This document shows, one piece after another, positions 21,780 through 30,579 of a stretch of DNA of 64,000 nucleotides. The position numbers and the translations under genes are program-made. The notes beneath the pieces were generated by a model that was not told where the DNA came from, ran no database searches, and worked only from the letters and a program-made list of their open reading frames with translations. The stretch is from Margaritifera margaritifera. Its lineage: Eukaryota; Mollusca; Bivalvia; Unionida; Margaritiferidae. The stretch's first letter is position 1, and each line of letters opens with the position of its first letter. The DNA lies in the NCBI GenBank assembly GCA_029931535.1, contig JAQPZY010000953.1, forward strand, positions 753,057 to 817,056, in the 5' to 3' direction.

Positions 21780-22720
21780 CTCTTGAGCCAACAGGTGAAA
21801 TCTGCGAAAAATACAAAATACAACTAATGACGACGAAGGCCAAAGCTTAAGTAAAATCAGCCGATGACAATTTTCACGATTCATGTGGAAAACTATTTTA
21901 AAGCAGTGAACGATAAAGGACTTATAAGTCACTGAGGAAACGAAACTGAATATTGCAGTTCAATTTGATTTAGGGATAGATAGATTGTTGGGTAGGTGGA
22001 TGAATGGATCGTTGGATGGAAATATACAGATATTGAATGATTGATTCATTTAGTCACTGACTGATAGATCGATGGATAGATGGATTCGTGGATAGATGGA
22101 TGGATGCATGCATGGATATATAGATTGAGTGAGTGAGTGAATAATTCTATACCTATAATTCAAGTCGAATACATTAAAATGTGATCCTAAACGTAGATAT
22201 CTCTGGAATGTTTTCCTGTAATAAGAACTAGTATTTGCTTTATAGCACTGACTTGTGAGAATGTAATCCAATCCACATACATACCACCGGTGATCATTGA
22301 AGAGGGAATAACAAACTGCTTGCTCCTGCCTTAAGTGTGATAAACATGTATATTTTGTTCATGATGGATCTCATTTTAGTCCAAAAGAGTAGTAAGTAGT
22401 TATTTCTGTGCGGGTGGGTGAGGATGTAATCTGAGGGTCGGATTTTATTTTTAGCGCACTCAAAACAGTGTTGGGTACAGTTTTGGGGCAACAATAAAGG
22501 TGTGGAGCAGTTATATCTCCAAGACAGGACACGATATTCTAAATAAAATGTATGAGAAGAGGATGCATTTCTATGCAATATGATGTGCAACAATGGCCCT
22601 CTCGTCCGCCTCCATCTGCCTATATATTGAATGTGTCCTAAGAAAGATGAACGGCGCATGATTCCGAGACAGGAACGTATATATTTTAACATATTTTCAT
22701 GCACCATAACCTAAATATTA
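21330..22720 (+). repeat. Segmental duplication, left copy (partner 30580-32340)
   Basis: Long collinear similarity to 30580-32340: CACTCCATAGTC..AA, TTGGTCCTAAAATACTAATT, ACAGTTTTGAACCGAA, TTTCTCAGTTCCGAAAGTAT, TAAGTCACTGAG, GATCA[TC]TGAAGAGGGAAT, TTGCTCCTGCCTTAA, GTTGGGTACAGTTTT. This copy lacks about 290 bp present in the partner after the GAAGAGGGAAT block, and carries a 43-bp insertion at 21859 and an (AT)n tract at 21743-21777. Both copies contain GATG/GATT-rich simple sequence. No gene is evident. Confidence 0.8.
21743..21777 (+). repeat. (AT)n microsatellite
   Basis: Uninterrupted AT tract inside the left duplication copy. Confidence 0.95.
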
Positions 22721-24330
22721 GGAGGGCACTTGATTGGGATGTCGCGTAATAGACGTATTTCATGAACATGTCTTTTCAATCTAATTAGAATAGGTCCCCT
22801 CCATTATAAAACTTTACTCAACATTTCAAGTAACAGATGTTACTTCAAGCTTGGAAATATTACTCGAAATCGACAAGTGCAGCCTTTGATTGATCAGAAG
22901 CTTGGAAATATTACTCGAATATTACTCGATTTACTCGAATATTACTCGAAATCGACAAGCCTTTTGATCAGAATATGTTTGAGTACCATTTGGAGTCAAG
23001 TAAAGTTTCATGACCGAAGGGTCAGATCTTAGAACTTGCTTCTCATACGGTCTTGATAAAACCGTATAAGGAGAAATTATGAAGATATGATTGTAATCAG
23101 ACTGAATTTTTTCATTCTGTTAAAAAAACCCATAAAACTTTATATTAATCCTAGTAGTAGGGGAGGTGATCGGACCACATGTTGGCGGCACGCTCAACCC
23201 CCTTCGCGCGAGCCACCACCCTTTTAGACCTTCAAAGCATACACAGCTAACATTGTTAAAAAGTCCCGTCCCGCCCGTCCCGCACCCAACCGTGAACACA
23301 AAAACTAGAGACACAATGGATGACCAGAGTCTTTAGGGGCGCTCCACTGTTTTTTTTTTTTTTTTAAATACTGCTTTTTCTATAAGGCCAGCTCAAACTG
23401 CGAGATTTATAAGTCCTACCACTCACTCACTTAAAATGAATTGAAACTGCTGAACGACTCACTTAAATATGCTGCTTTAATAGCAGTGTGACTATGTTGC
23501 AAAACAATAATAAGTGTGTCTGGTTAATGAATGGAAGGACAGATCTGTGCTGGGTGCTTACTTCGTAGTGATTATCTTTCGATCTTTTTCGATCTTTTCA
23601 GTTACACGTAGATACTTTGGTCCCAGAAAGTCATAAACAAAATTTGGTCCCGGAAGTGGAAATAATACATTGCTAAATACACACATAGAATAGTCTAATC
23701 TAATGGCAGCATCAATCAGATATTTACTAACCTATGTGTATAAAAAATGTTTACTCGCCACTGCATGTACCAGTTCCAGATTAAATGAAGTAGTAGTAAA
23801 CTGTACGTTTCAGAGTCCCCTCGAGCCCGGTCCAGAATGTGGACGCACTAGATAATTAGTTGGTTTGCTCGAAGAGCGGGACATTGACCTTTTATTTCGA
23901 TATCCACATGACGATCATTTTGTGTTCATTTAAGGCATATGCGAACTTTTTTTTGTCAAGCAGTGCATCATAAGGATTAACAAGGCTCTGAATACAAAGA
24001 TCATCAAGTTTAATTCTTTCAAAGAGTGTATCAGCGACTTATGTTTGCAAGCATAAACGTACGTTTGTGCCTTCGATTTAGTACTATATTGCTTTGATCG
24101 CGCTCATATTTATTTATGTAAAAGAATAGCTCTTTGTTTGGCCTTTGGTCAGCTGTAACTCTTGCTTACTCAGCTCTACATACAGTTTTTAATTATGCTA
24201 GTCGTAATTATCTATCTAATGCACACGGTGAGCTTCCTCGTGTAGTTCCATTCCACTGAAGGTACAGGCACAGCAAAAATGTTTAAAATAAGTTGTTTTT
24301 ATGTAGAAATGTCGTAGTATTTTAGTTAAA
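22721..24330. other. Intergenic before virus-like copy 3
   Basis: Contains a local tandem duplication at 22840-22980 built on ATTACTCGAA and ATCGACAAG, and a T tract at 23350-23366. No exon or RNA gene was recognised. Confidence 0.5.
22840..22980 (+). repeat. Short tandem duplication built on ATTACTCGA
   Basis: AAGCTTGGAAATATTACTCG occurs twice, each time followed by CGACAAG and GATCAGAA. The second copy has extra ATTACTCGA units. Confidence 0.8.
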
Positions 24331-24549
24331 ATGTGCACCGGATGCTTTCTTATTTACGCCTTTGTACCTTTGGCGACTTTGACTTCGGCAGCCTTGTTTG
24401 TAGTTGGTTTTAAAATTTGCGCATTAAAGCAGGTGTTGACAGCTAGCCACTTTCTACTGCGTATTTGCGGGCCATATCTGATGACAGCGCCTGAGGCGGC
24501 TATCATTCTTAGAAATTTACTAAAAAGGCAGGCGAAGACGCAAAAATAG
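24331..24549 (+). CDS. Small membrane protein of virus-like element, copy 3
   Basis: A 72-residue ATG frame starting MCTGCFLIYAFVPL, with hydrophobic segments at about residues 5-30 and 38-50, and a basic tail (LLKRQAKTQK). It shares its start pattern with the 2400 frame of copy 1. It may be intact. Likely a membrane or virion-membrane protein; family unnamed. It marks the left side of a GC-richer block (to about 29.9 kb) that contrasts with the AT-rich flanks. Confidence 0.45.
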   Translation: MCTGCFLIYAFVPLATLTSAALFVVGFKICALKQVLTASHFLLRICGPYLMTAPEAAIILRNLLKRQAKTQK

Positions 24550-24783
24550 GCCACTTTGGCAAAACATTTTTGTTCGGGAATAGGCCTCGAGTTAGAACAC
24601 ACTGCAGGTTCTGTCGCTCCCATGACTTTTGCTGACAATACACAGTTTATTATGAATGCTCAGCGAGATTCTTTAGGGTCTCGTCGAGGGCTTGGGCTCT
24701 TCAGCGGGCCATTAGTTCTTGTTTGCCACTTCGTTGATTACAACCGAAATGTATGCCTTGTGCGATGCAGCCCGCATTTCATT
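24550..24783. other. Gene-poor gap in virus-like copy 3
   Basis: Open on the plus strand as part of an 84-codon frame (24556-24810) without recognisable domains. Possibly a fragment of an element gene. Confidence 0.25.
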
Positions 24784-25067
24784 TTAGAAGCTTGTGTATA
24801 TGTCGACTAGGGTAAGCTTGAACTCTTCTTCAGAAATGGCATTGTCGCGCAGCGCCTTAGATATGTGGTCTGCAATGGTGTTGAGCTTTGATTCGTCCAA
24901 GACGCAAATATCATCGTGCGTTTGGCCTTTATGAATAGTCGCCGGCTGGTAACATTTGCAGCCACATAAATCAGACCACAAATCAAGGTTGTGATCGCGA
25001 TGACAATCGCAATGTGGGCAGCAGTGATCGTTGACAATATTCCAATTCCCTCCACACCTCTGCCCAA
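24784..25067 (-). pseudogene. Virus-like element protein: membrane segment plus charged helix, frameshifted
   Basis: Two overlapping minus-strand frames read as one broken gene. The first has a glycine-rich start (GRGVEGIGILSTITAAH) and a long hydrophobic segment (IAIVIAITTLICGLIYVAA), then NVTSRRLFIKAK. Near that point the frame changes, and the second gives ESKLNTIADHISKALRDN and AISEEEFKLTL before its stop. The layout (one membrane helix, basic patch, then a soluble acidic module of the LNTIADHISKAL / ISEEEF type) is one I associate with uncharacterised proteins from virus-like elements in cnidarian and other invertebrate genomes. This is recollection, not a search. Confidence 0.5.
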
Positions 25068-25080
25068 AGATACAGCCTAG

Positions 25081-25362
25081 TTAAACAAACAATTTGGGAG
25101 AACCGAGAAAATTCATAACGCTATCCAACACGGAACATGCAGAGTTTATGTAGGGAAAGGCCCGCCAGCCTATTGTAATGCAGACAATACCATTTACATT
25201 GCTGCTATCACGCATTATGGATCTTACACCCCACCCCCAGGACAAGCGTGGCTTAAATGTCAAACGATAGCTTATAGGAGTAAATAAACTCACCTCTCTT
25301 ATGAAGTAAATGTCGATAAATACTGATCTCTCAACTGACAAAAATGTATCTAACCACGACAT
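25081..25362. other. Ambiguous open region in virus-like copy 3
   Basis: Both strands are open. The minus frame is 93 codons. The plus frame at 25081-25290 also reads well (CRVYVGKGPPAYCNADNT, YIAAITHYGSYTPPPGQAW). I cannot decide which was coding. The plus frame looks more like a soluble protein but has no start codon. Confidence 0.25.
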
Positions 25363-25418
25363 CCTTCCAAATCAAATAATGCAAGTATTTGTTAAAAAAA
25401 AAATCAAATTAGGAATCA

Positions 25419-25616
25419 CTATAGAGCCATAAGAATGCAATCCGGCAGCGGTATAACACCTTTCGATTTAGTATTATTTCTGAATCCAGTATTCTTCCCT
25501 TCAGACAGACAACTGGAATGATATTTCTTCTTACCGGTTCCATATTTACTACCAGACGAAACAGTTCCTAAATCAGATGTGGTGCGCACTTTTGCTCCGC
25601 ACAGAGTAGGGCGCAT
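25419..25616 (-). CDS. Small basic protein frame of virus-like copy 3
   Basis: A 65-codon ATG frame, rich in serine, glycine and lysine (SSGSKYGTGKKKYHSSC). Convergent with the preceding genes and divergent from 25634, with only 17 bp between the start codons. Not recognised; could be a chance frame. Confidence 0.25.
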   Translation of the reverse strand: MRPTLCGAKVRTTSDLGTVSSGSKYGTGKKKYHSSCLSEGKNTGFRNNTKSKGVIPLPDCILMAL

Positions 25617-25633
25617 TTGACAACGCTATCAAC

Positions 25634-26005
25634 ATGGACACCTGCGAGGACATTTGCAATGAGTTTGATGTGGATAAAATTGGCGACAGAAGCACGGCCA
25701 AAACCACGGCCTGGACACAACGCATACTGATGCCAGTAATACTGGCTTCTATGGACTTACCCCCGCTACGTGTTCATTATACGTCTACGGGACCCACAAC
25801 CAACGAAGCATGACATGTTGCAAATATTGCACAAGACGATCGGGCTAAAAACGGCTTTCTGTATATCATGCTATTCAAGACGCAAGGCTTTACCCAAGCC
25901 AGGGTAGAGTGTCTCAGTTATAGCACTGCGGCATATGTGTGGGCAATTCTAGGCGCGCAATGTCAAACGAAGACCTCGATAATAAGAAGCACGGACCGCC
26001 TTTGA
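25634..26005 (+). pseudogene. Virus-like element protein, one internal TGA
   Basis: From ATG at 25634 a single frame runs 124 codons to TGA, interrupted only by a TGA at 25811. It begins MDTCEDICNEFDVDKIGDRS, then ILMPVILASMDLPPL, and after the stop continues NIAQDDRAKNGFLYIMLF, TQGFTQARVECLSYSTA and YVWAILGAQ. The even hydrophobic pattern suggests a globular, possibly structural protein. No family assigned. The single stop with frame otherwise kept suggests fairly recent inactivation. Confidence 0.45.
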
Positions 26006-26083
26006 CGCGCAAAAACAATCTCTTGCACACGTCAAAGATATGATCTCCCACGAAGAAGACAACCCGAATACAAAAGTACCAAG

Positions 26084-26575
26084 ATGTACTCCGGTATGCC
26101 AGGAGAAAGCTAGGTTACGTTCGAGTCTGGGTTGGGGAGGGGGAGAGACCTCTACATAATTCCAAGCGACACGGATCTTCACATTGGCACTTATGAAGGA
26201 TATAACAATGAAGTTATTATAACAGCCGACGACAATGTATACGGCACCAACGCTGATGTTAAAGTAACAAGGCAGTTCGTTGTCAGTAATTTAGACCTTA
26301 TCAGTAACACAGCGCAGCAACCGCAACCTACAAAGCATCAAAAGACCAACTTTGATCCGCCTTTGCAAGACTTGCCTCTGCAAACCAGCATCACACAAAG
26401 CCTGCCTGTACAAACCAAAACCACAAAAGGCGAGGCAGAGCCTGCGCACATAGAAGCTGAAGACCAATATGCTAACCAAAGAGTAACAGTCGTGGCTGAT
26501 ATTGCGTCAAAGTTTGCGACCGTTCTTAAACAACTTGCACACTGGCCTAGCGTTCGCTCTTTATGTGAGTGTTAA
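26084..26575 (+). pseudogene. Virus-like element protein with proline/glutamine-rich tail
   Basis: An ATG (26084) starts MYSGMPGES, a TAG at 26111 interrupts, and about 150 codons follow. A beta-rich front (DLYIIPSDTDLHIGTYEGY, NEVIITADDNVYGTNADVKV) is followed by a low-complexity middle rich in Q, P and T, then a helix (VTVVADIASKFATVLKQL). Soluble and not recognised. It could be a virion or tail-fibre-like component. It lies between structural-looking genes on the same strand. Confidence 0.4.
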
Positions 26576-26579
26576 TAAA

Positions 26580-27227
26580 AGAACGTAGAACGGCAAAGAA
26601 CGCGATCGCTATGGAGCATAACCAGATTCCCGGCCAGTCAGCCAATGGCTTCGCCAGCTGTTTTTAGGCGGAATGGCACAATAATACCAAAAATACTAGG
26701 CAACGCCGGCAAAGTCTTTTCTCCGACGGTTTTCAGTATTCCAGCCAGCCTCTCCAGCTGCTTTTCAACCCATTCGTTTGCGCTGCTGGGGTCAGGTTTA
26801 GGTGTTGGGACAACGAGAGATAGCTTTGTACCGCTTCCGCCTGTGTTTGGGAGCAGAACTGTGCTTATGATAAACCCCAGCTCCCTACTGATATCCTGTC
26901 CTTGTTGAGAATTTTGTTGATTGTCTCCCTAATTCGGGAAATTTGGCTGCAAAGAGCTTCTCAGTTACCGCTGGCAACCTCTAGCCGTTCGAGTTCTTCC
27001 TTCAGCTGTCAAATGCGATCTCGTAGTTCCTGGCGCGACGTTTCGTCTTCCGCTTCAGTAAACATTCTTTCTTCTAGGGTAATGTGGTTATCGAGTTCTG
27101 TGAGCTTCGAGAGGTTATTTACAAGCTCGACACAAGTCCTTGGAAGTGCCGAGTTGAGACCAAGGATCTCTTGTATCGGAAGACTGGCAGATTCTTGTGC
27201 CGCAGCTTCTTTGATCGCTGTTTCCAT
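26580..27227 (-). pseudogene. Coiled-coil protein of virus-like copy 3, with possible C-terminal anchor
   Basis: Starts METAIKEAAAQESASLPIQE at 27227 and continues into a long acidic coiled coil (TELDNHITLEERMFTEAEDE, RQELRDRI, then after a stop QLKEELERLE and IRETINKILNK). A later frame has a hydrophobic stretch (WLCSIAIAFFAVLRSFI near 26590-26650) that could be its anchor. At least two stops and a frameshift. Comparable in type to the copy 1 coiled coil at 5640-6100. Confidence 0.45.
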
Positions 27228-27240
27228 GGATTTAAACAAA

Positions 27241-27265
27241 AAACAAAAAAAAAAAAAAAAAAAAA
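27241..27265 (+). repeat. Poly(A) tract
   Basis: Nearly pure A from 27238 to 27264, between a minus-strand start and a plus-strand gene of copy 3. Confidence 0.9.
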
Positions 27266-27319
27266 CGATTAGCTCAGGATTTGTCAGCCTCCTTGTTTCG
27301 GTCGGAATTTCTTATTTAG

Positions 27320-27777
27320 CCACGGCGAGTTTTTTTCGTGAAGGCGATAGTTTTGCTTTTCTGTGATGCGACAAGGAGCGCTGAGTTCGTGCGTGATACT
27401 GAAAATTTCTACAACCCCTTTATTAACAACGTGCTGGTGACGATCGAGGGCATCCCAAACCACATATATGACCAGGGGCAAGCAAGACACCAACAGCGAG
27501 AAGAGGCATTCAAAATAATGGCAGGAAGTCTATCAAGGACACGACTTTGGCGTCAATTGATGCTGATGTCTTTTACCAAAACATGTTTGCCCTTGTCATC
27601 GATATGAGGTCAATGGAAGACCACACGCTCCACGACCCAGGAAGACGCATCAAGAACGTGAGCAAATGCATAACACTGCAAACTGAAAAGACGGCCCAGG
27701 CGGCAGGCGTGTTAAGCATGTACTTATACATCATCATGGACGCACAGCTCAGCAAGAAAACTGACCTGTTTTTGTAG
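27320..27777 (+). pseudogene. Virus-like element structural-type protein, frameshifted
   Basis: Two overlapping plus-strand frames form one broken gene. The first encodes VLLFCDATRSAEFVRDTENF and VLVTIEGIPNHIYDQG. Around 27540-27560 the frame changes and the second encodes DVFYQNMFALVIDMRSMEDH, then GRRIKNVSKCITLQTEK and MYLYIIMDAQLSK before TAG. The regular alternation of strands and the paired layout suggest a jelly-roll capsid-like protein. I recall similar uncharacterised proteins in cnidarian genomes, but the capsid role is inference. Probably the best protein probe for finding intact relatives. Confidence 0.5.
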
Positions 27778-27787
27778 AGGTGATCGT

Positions 27788-28024
27788 CTAGTCAGCACAA
27801 GTGCGACACTGAACGTAAGTGCATGCAAAATGCACGAATCTGCATTTAAAGACCACATTGATGTCATCGTCATCTGCCTTAATAAACGCCAGAACACGGC
27901 ATGCGACAGGCCGTGGACCAGTTCCAAATAAGACAAAACCGTATTTCTGGTCAATCCTGAGGGCTATCATCTGGATGACCTGCTTTGTGCACTTGCTAAT
28001 ATCGTAAGTCCGTCTAATGGCCAC
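27788..28024 (-). CDS. Small minus-strand protein of virus-like copy 3
   Basis: A 78-codon ATG frame (AIRRTYDISKCTKQVIQMIA, DQKYGFVLFGTGPRPVACRV, then FIKADDDDINVVFKCRF). It converges on the structural-type gene (stop 10 bp away) and its start overlaps that of the divergent plus-strand gene at 28017. Not recognised. Open over its whole length. Confidence 0.35.
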   Translation of the reverse strand: MAIRRTYDISKCTKQVIQMIALRIDQKYGFVLFGTGPRPVACRVLAFIKADDDDINVVFKCRFVHFACTYVQCRTCAD

Positions 28025-28394
28025 AGTTGCAATGATGGTATGCGGAGCAATGTTTAACGCATTCGCATTCGCCGGCTCAAACTACCTTTTTTCTACCCTA
28101 AACCCAAAAGGAGCCGACACCGAAGACGAACGCCATCACAGGGCTATAGAAGGGTACGAGGCCGCACAGGCCGAGTACTCCCGCATGTACACTGAGCATT
28201 TCGATTACCATAATGAGCGTCTGCTCGCCAAGCAACGAGCCAAAATGACTTATGATGATGTCGATACAGCAATCTACACTGAACTGCTCTGTGTCATTTG
28301 GCTCGTAGGAACAGAACATTTCTATATTGCAAGTGTTATTTTGCTGTTGCTTAAGAGGGAGCACGTCGTCGACCTTGAGCACTTGTTGTTTTGA
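28017..28394 (+). CDS. LF-NPxG small protein of virus-like element, copy 3
   Basis: A 125-codon ATG frame. It starts with a hydrophobic segment (MATVAMMVCGAMFNAFAFAG), then SNYLFSTLNPKGADTEDERH and a long charged helix (AIEGYEAAQAEYSRMYTEHF). It is homologous to the copy 1 frame at 6506-6694, which keeps the same N-terminal hydrophobic, SNFMFQLFDPNG and helix order. The last 35 or so residues (VILLLLKREHVVDLEHLLF) may be out-of-frame read-through of a decayed end. Likely a small membrane-associated element protein. Confidence 0.55.
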   Translation: MATVAMMVCGAMFNAFAFAGSNYLFSTLNPKGADTEDERHHRAIEGYEAAQAEYSRMYTEHFDYHNERLLAKQRAKMTYDDVDTAIYTELLCVIWLVGTEHFYIASVILLLLKREHVVDLEHLLF

Positions 28395-28585
28395 TCTGCA
28401 GTACTCGGGTTTGGATATGTAGGCTGTGCTATCATTGGGAGCTAGGAGTCTCTCATTCCTAACTCACCACAGCCTTCAAGAACATTCTGTTGTTTAGCTC
28501 TGTTTGCTGTCATGGTCTTTGGATGCGAGTGCATTGCATTCACAAATGGGCTCTTTCTTTATATAGGCTCGCGATGCTCATACAT
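28395..28585. other. Junction between small genes and polymerase in copy 3
   Basis: No coding signal seen on either strand. The polymerase reading ends here on the minus strand, so its C-terminal part has been lost. Confidence 0.4.
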
Positions 28586-30350
28586 TTAGCTGGGCCAGAC
28601 GCTCCGGCTTGATTTAAATATAGTCAGTTGCAAGCCGAACGGCCTCAGTAGGAAACTTTTGCAGCATGCTAATACGGGTAATGCCCGCGTAGCCAAGCAT
28701 GGAAACCCAGAGGTGCGTGAATTTCGGCAGCAAACTGTCGTAGTAAGTAATGACGTTTCCGAGGGGCGCCTTGTTATAACCAATTGGTTTCGCGGCAAGT
28801 GCGCACTTGAAAGACTAGCTTCCCCCAGTCGGTTACTAGCTGGGTCGTCGTGATTTTGCATCCGGTTTGCACCACCGGCTGTAAATTTACCTGTGATAAT
28901 GCGACCTATTTCCTTGTCCTCCGGCAGCCATTCTTTGATCTGTTTCTTGTAGGTGTTAATGGTCTCGCTCACCTAAAGGTACAAGAGCACGCCCATCTCG
29001 ACCATAAACCACAGCAGAGCAATGGCAGCCAAGCTGCGGTCACTGTGGTAGACTCGTTTTTTTTTAGCCTTGCTAAAGCAACGTCCTAGCCATGCGTGGA
29101 TAACTGGGTGGCAGTTGGGAACAAATGCACAAGAGCGCAGCTGTACAAGCCCCATGAAGTCTTCAGTGAATTGTCCGTTAATAGCCACCCAGGTCATTCC
29201 TTTGCACGGGTGCCCAAACCATTAAAAGTATGAAACACCATCTCTCATGCCAAAAACAGCCATTTCAAGACTCACAACCTGAGACACATTGTAGCCATCA
29301 TGGCTATTCCAAAGACGGCCATGTCCAAACTCAACGCATGCCGCTGGACGTCTTTCAGCATGGCTTGGGGGGGGGGGGGTCTTCCAGCCTTTTCGCTGTC
29401 GAGCAAGACCTTGCTAAAGACTTTGATCGCGAACTTGTTGGGATTATCTGTGTACTTGCTGCAGGCCTTGATAATTTGCAGGTGCTTCTCCTGGGTTCTG
29501 AGGCTTCAATCGTTTGCTAGCAAAAACTGCTCCTGAAGCTTAAGGTCCATATTTATTTGTCGTTTCCTTCGCCAAGAACCCAAACCTCCTTTGGATTGCC
29601 TTCTGTAATCCGCTGAATGACGTCCCAGGCATCACCCTCGTAGTACTCAATGCTGCGTCGCTCACGGAGCCATGGAAAGTGGAGATATTTTGGCCAGGCA
29701 TTGCTGTTGTGAACTATAATCTCCATTGATCGATGTGCCACACGATATTTGCTGCTGTTATAAATGTCACAGCTATATCATTTAAAATAATTGCACGCTT
29801 GAGAATTTTTTTCCCCAAAATCGGCTACGCCGTCGATGGCTGCACCTGTCTCGTTTTTGACGGTAGACTTCTGTAAGGCCTTGGCCTCTTAGGGCGTTTT
29901 CAAAGTGATCTGCTACACAATGCGCAGTGCAGTTCAGGTCGCCGTCCCGCAAAGAGACCAGGTTCTTGGGGTCGGGCTCTCAAATGTGCTAGAAGCCGTA
30001 CATAACTGAAGAGTAAGGCTTCTCAATGACACTAAGAAGTCCAGGTTTCGTATCACGCGTATCTTCAACCACCTTTTTGCTCGTGTGCTCTTCTGTCTTC
30101 ATCGAGTCAGTCTTGTCAACTAACGTCTGCTCCCCCTCCTCCTCATCATCATCCCCAACGATAAACTTGATTCGAATGAAAAACTTTTCGCCTGTCGGAA
30201 CAGTCGCATGAAGGTTGGCCGCGCGTGCGTCTGTATTAGGCTATTCAAGATTAGGCTATCTTCTCTTACTTGGTATCCCATTATAATGTTATGATATCCA
30301 AGCCCCATCGGGTCTGTTTCTTGGACGTACGCAGCACCGTCGACTTCAAA
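28586..30350 (-). pseudogene. Decayed family-B DNA polymerase of virus-like element, copy 3
   Basis: Read from 30350 downward, protein-like blocks in changing frames line up as one large gene. They include LGYHNIIMGYQVREDSLI; LRDGDLNCTAHCVADHFENA and LRGQGLTEVYRQKRDR (29.87-29.96 kb); IIVHNSNAWPKYLHFPW and YEGDAWDVIQRITEGNPKE (29.55-29.74); LRTQEKHLQIIKACSKYTDN (29.24-29.55); MTWVAINGQFTEDFMGLVQ and HPVIHAWLGRCFSKAK (28.97-29.20); EWLPEDKEIGRIITGKFTAG (28.86-28.97). At 28.61-28.80, KAPLGNVITYYDSLLPKFTH and LGYAGITRISMLQKF precede AVRLATDYI. The last looks like polymerase B motif C with its usual D-T-D-S changed, and the stretch before it like the conserved palm helix. Many stops and frameshifts, plus a G tract at 29368-29380. 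The C-terminus after motif C is missing. Expected role: replication of the element. Confidence 0.6.
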
Positions 30351-30579
30351 CTCTTCCTTAGCTTCACGAAAATGACGATACCAATTAAGGTCTAGGTATT
30401 TGAAAATAGGCGCATAGTGTATGGATTAGGAGTGTGGTGGAGGTGGAGAGTGAAATATTCAAGCATCGCTTGTATCGATATGTTGCTATCTGTTTTTATT
30501 CTTGATTCCTCAGCCTCTTCATCCTCATCATCAATGAGTGTCGCGTCACTTCCAGAGTACATATCTGTGGGGAGAGCTT
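30351..30579. other. Right flank of virus-like copy 3
   Basis: No further polymerase-like sequence. The minus-strand frame at 30496-30720 crosses into the duplicated segment and is unsupported. Confidence 0.35.

Noticed and set aside
26645..27366. Plus-strand frames of 87 and 154 codons in virus-like copy 3
   Set aside because: Opposite strand of the coiled-coil gene; serine/leucine-rich antisense composition typical of shadows.
29230..29536. Plus-strand frames of 96 and 78 codons
   Set aside because: Opposite strand of polymerase blocks (LRTQEKHLQIIK and following), which read better as protein.
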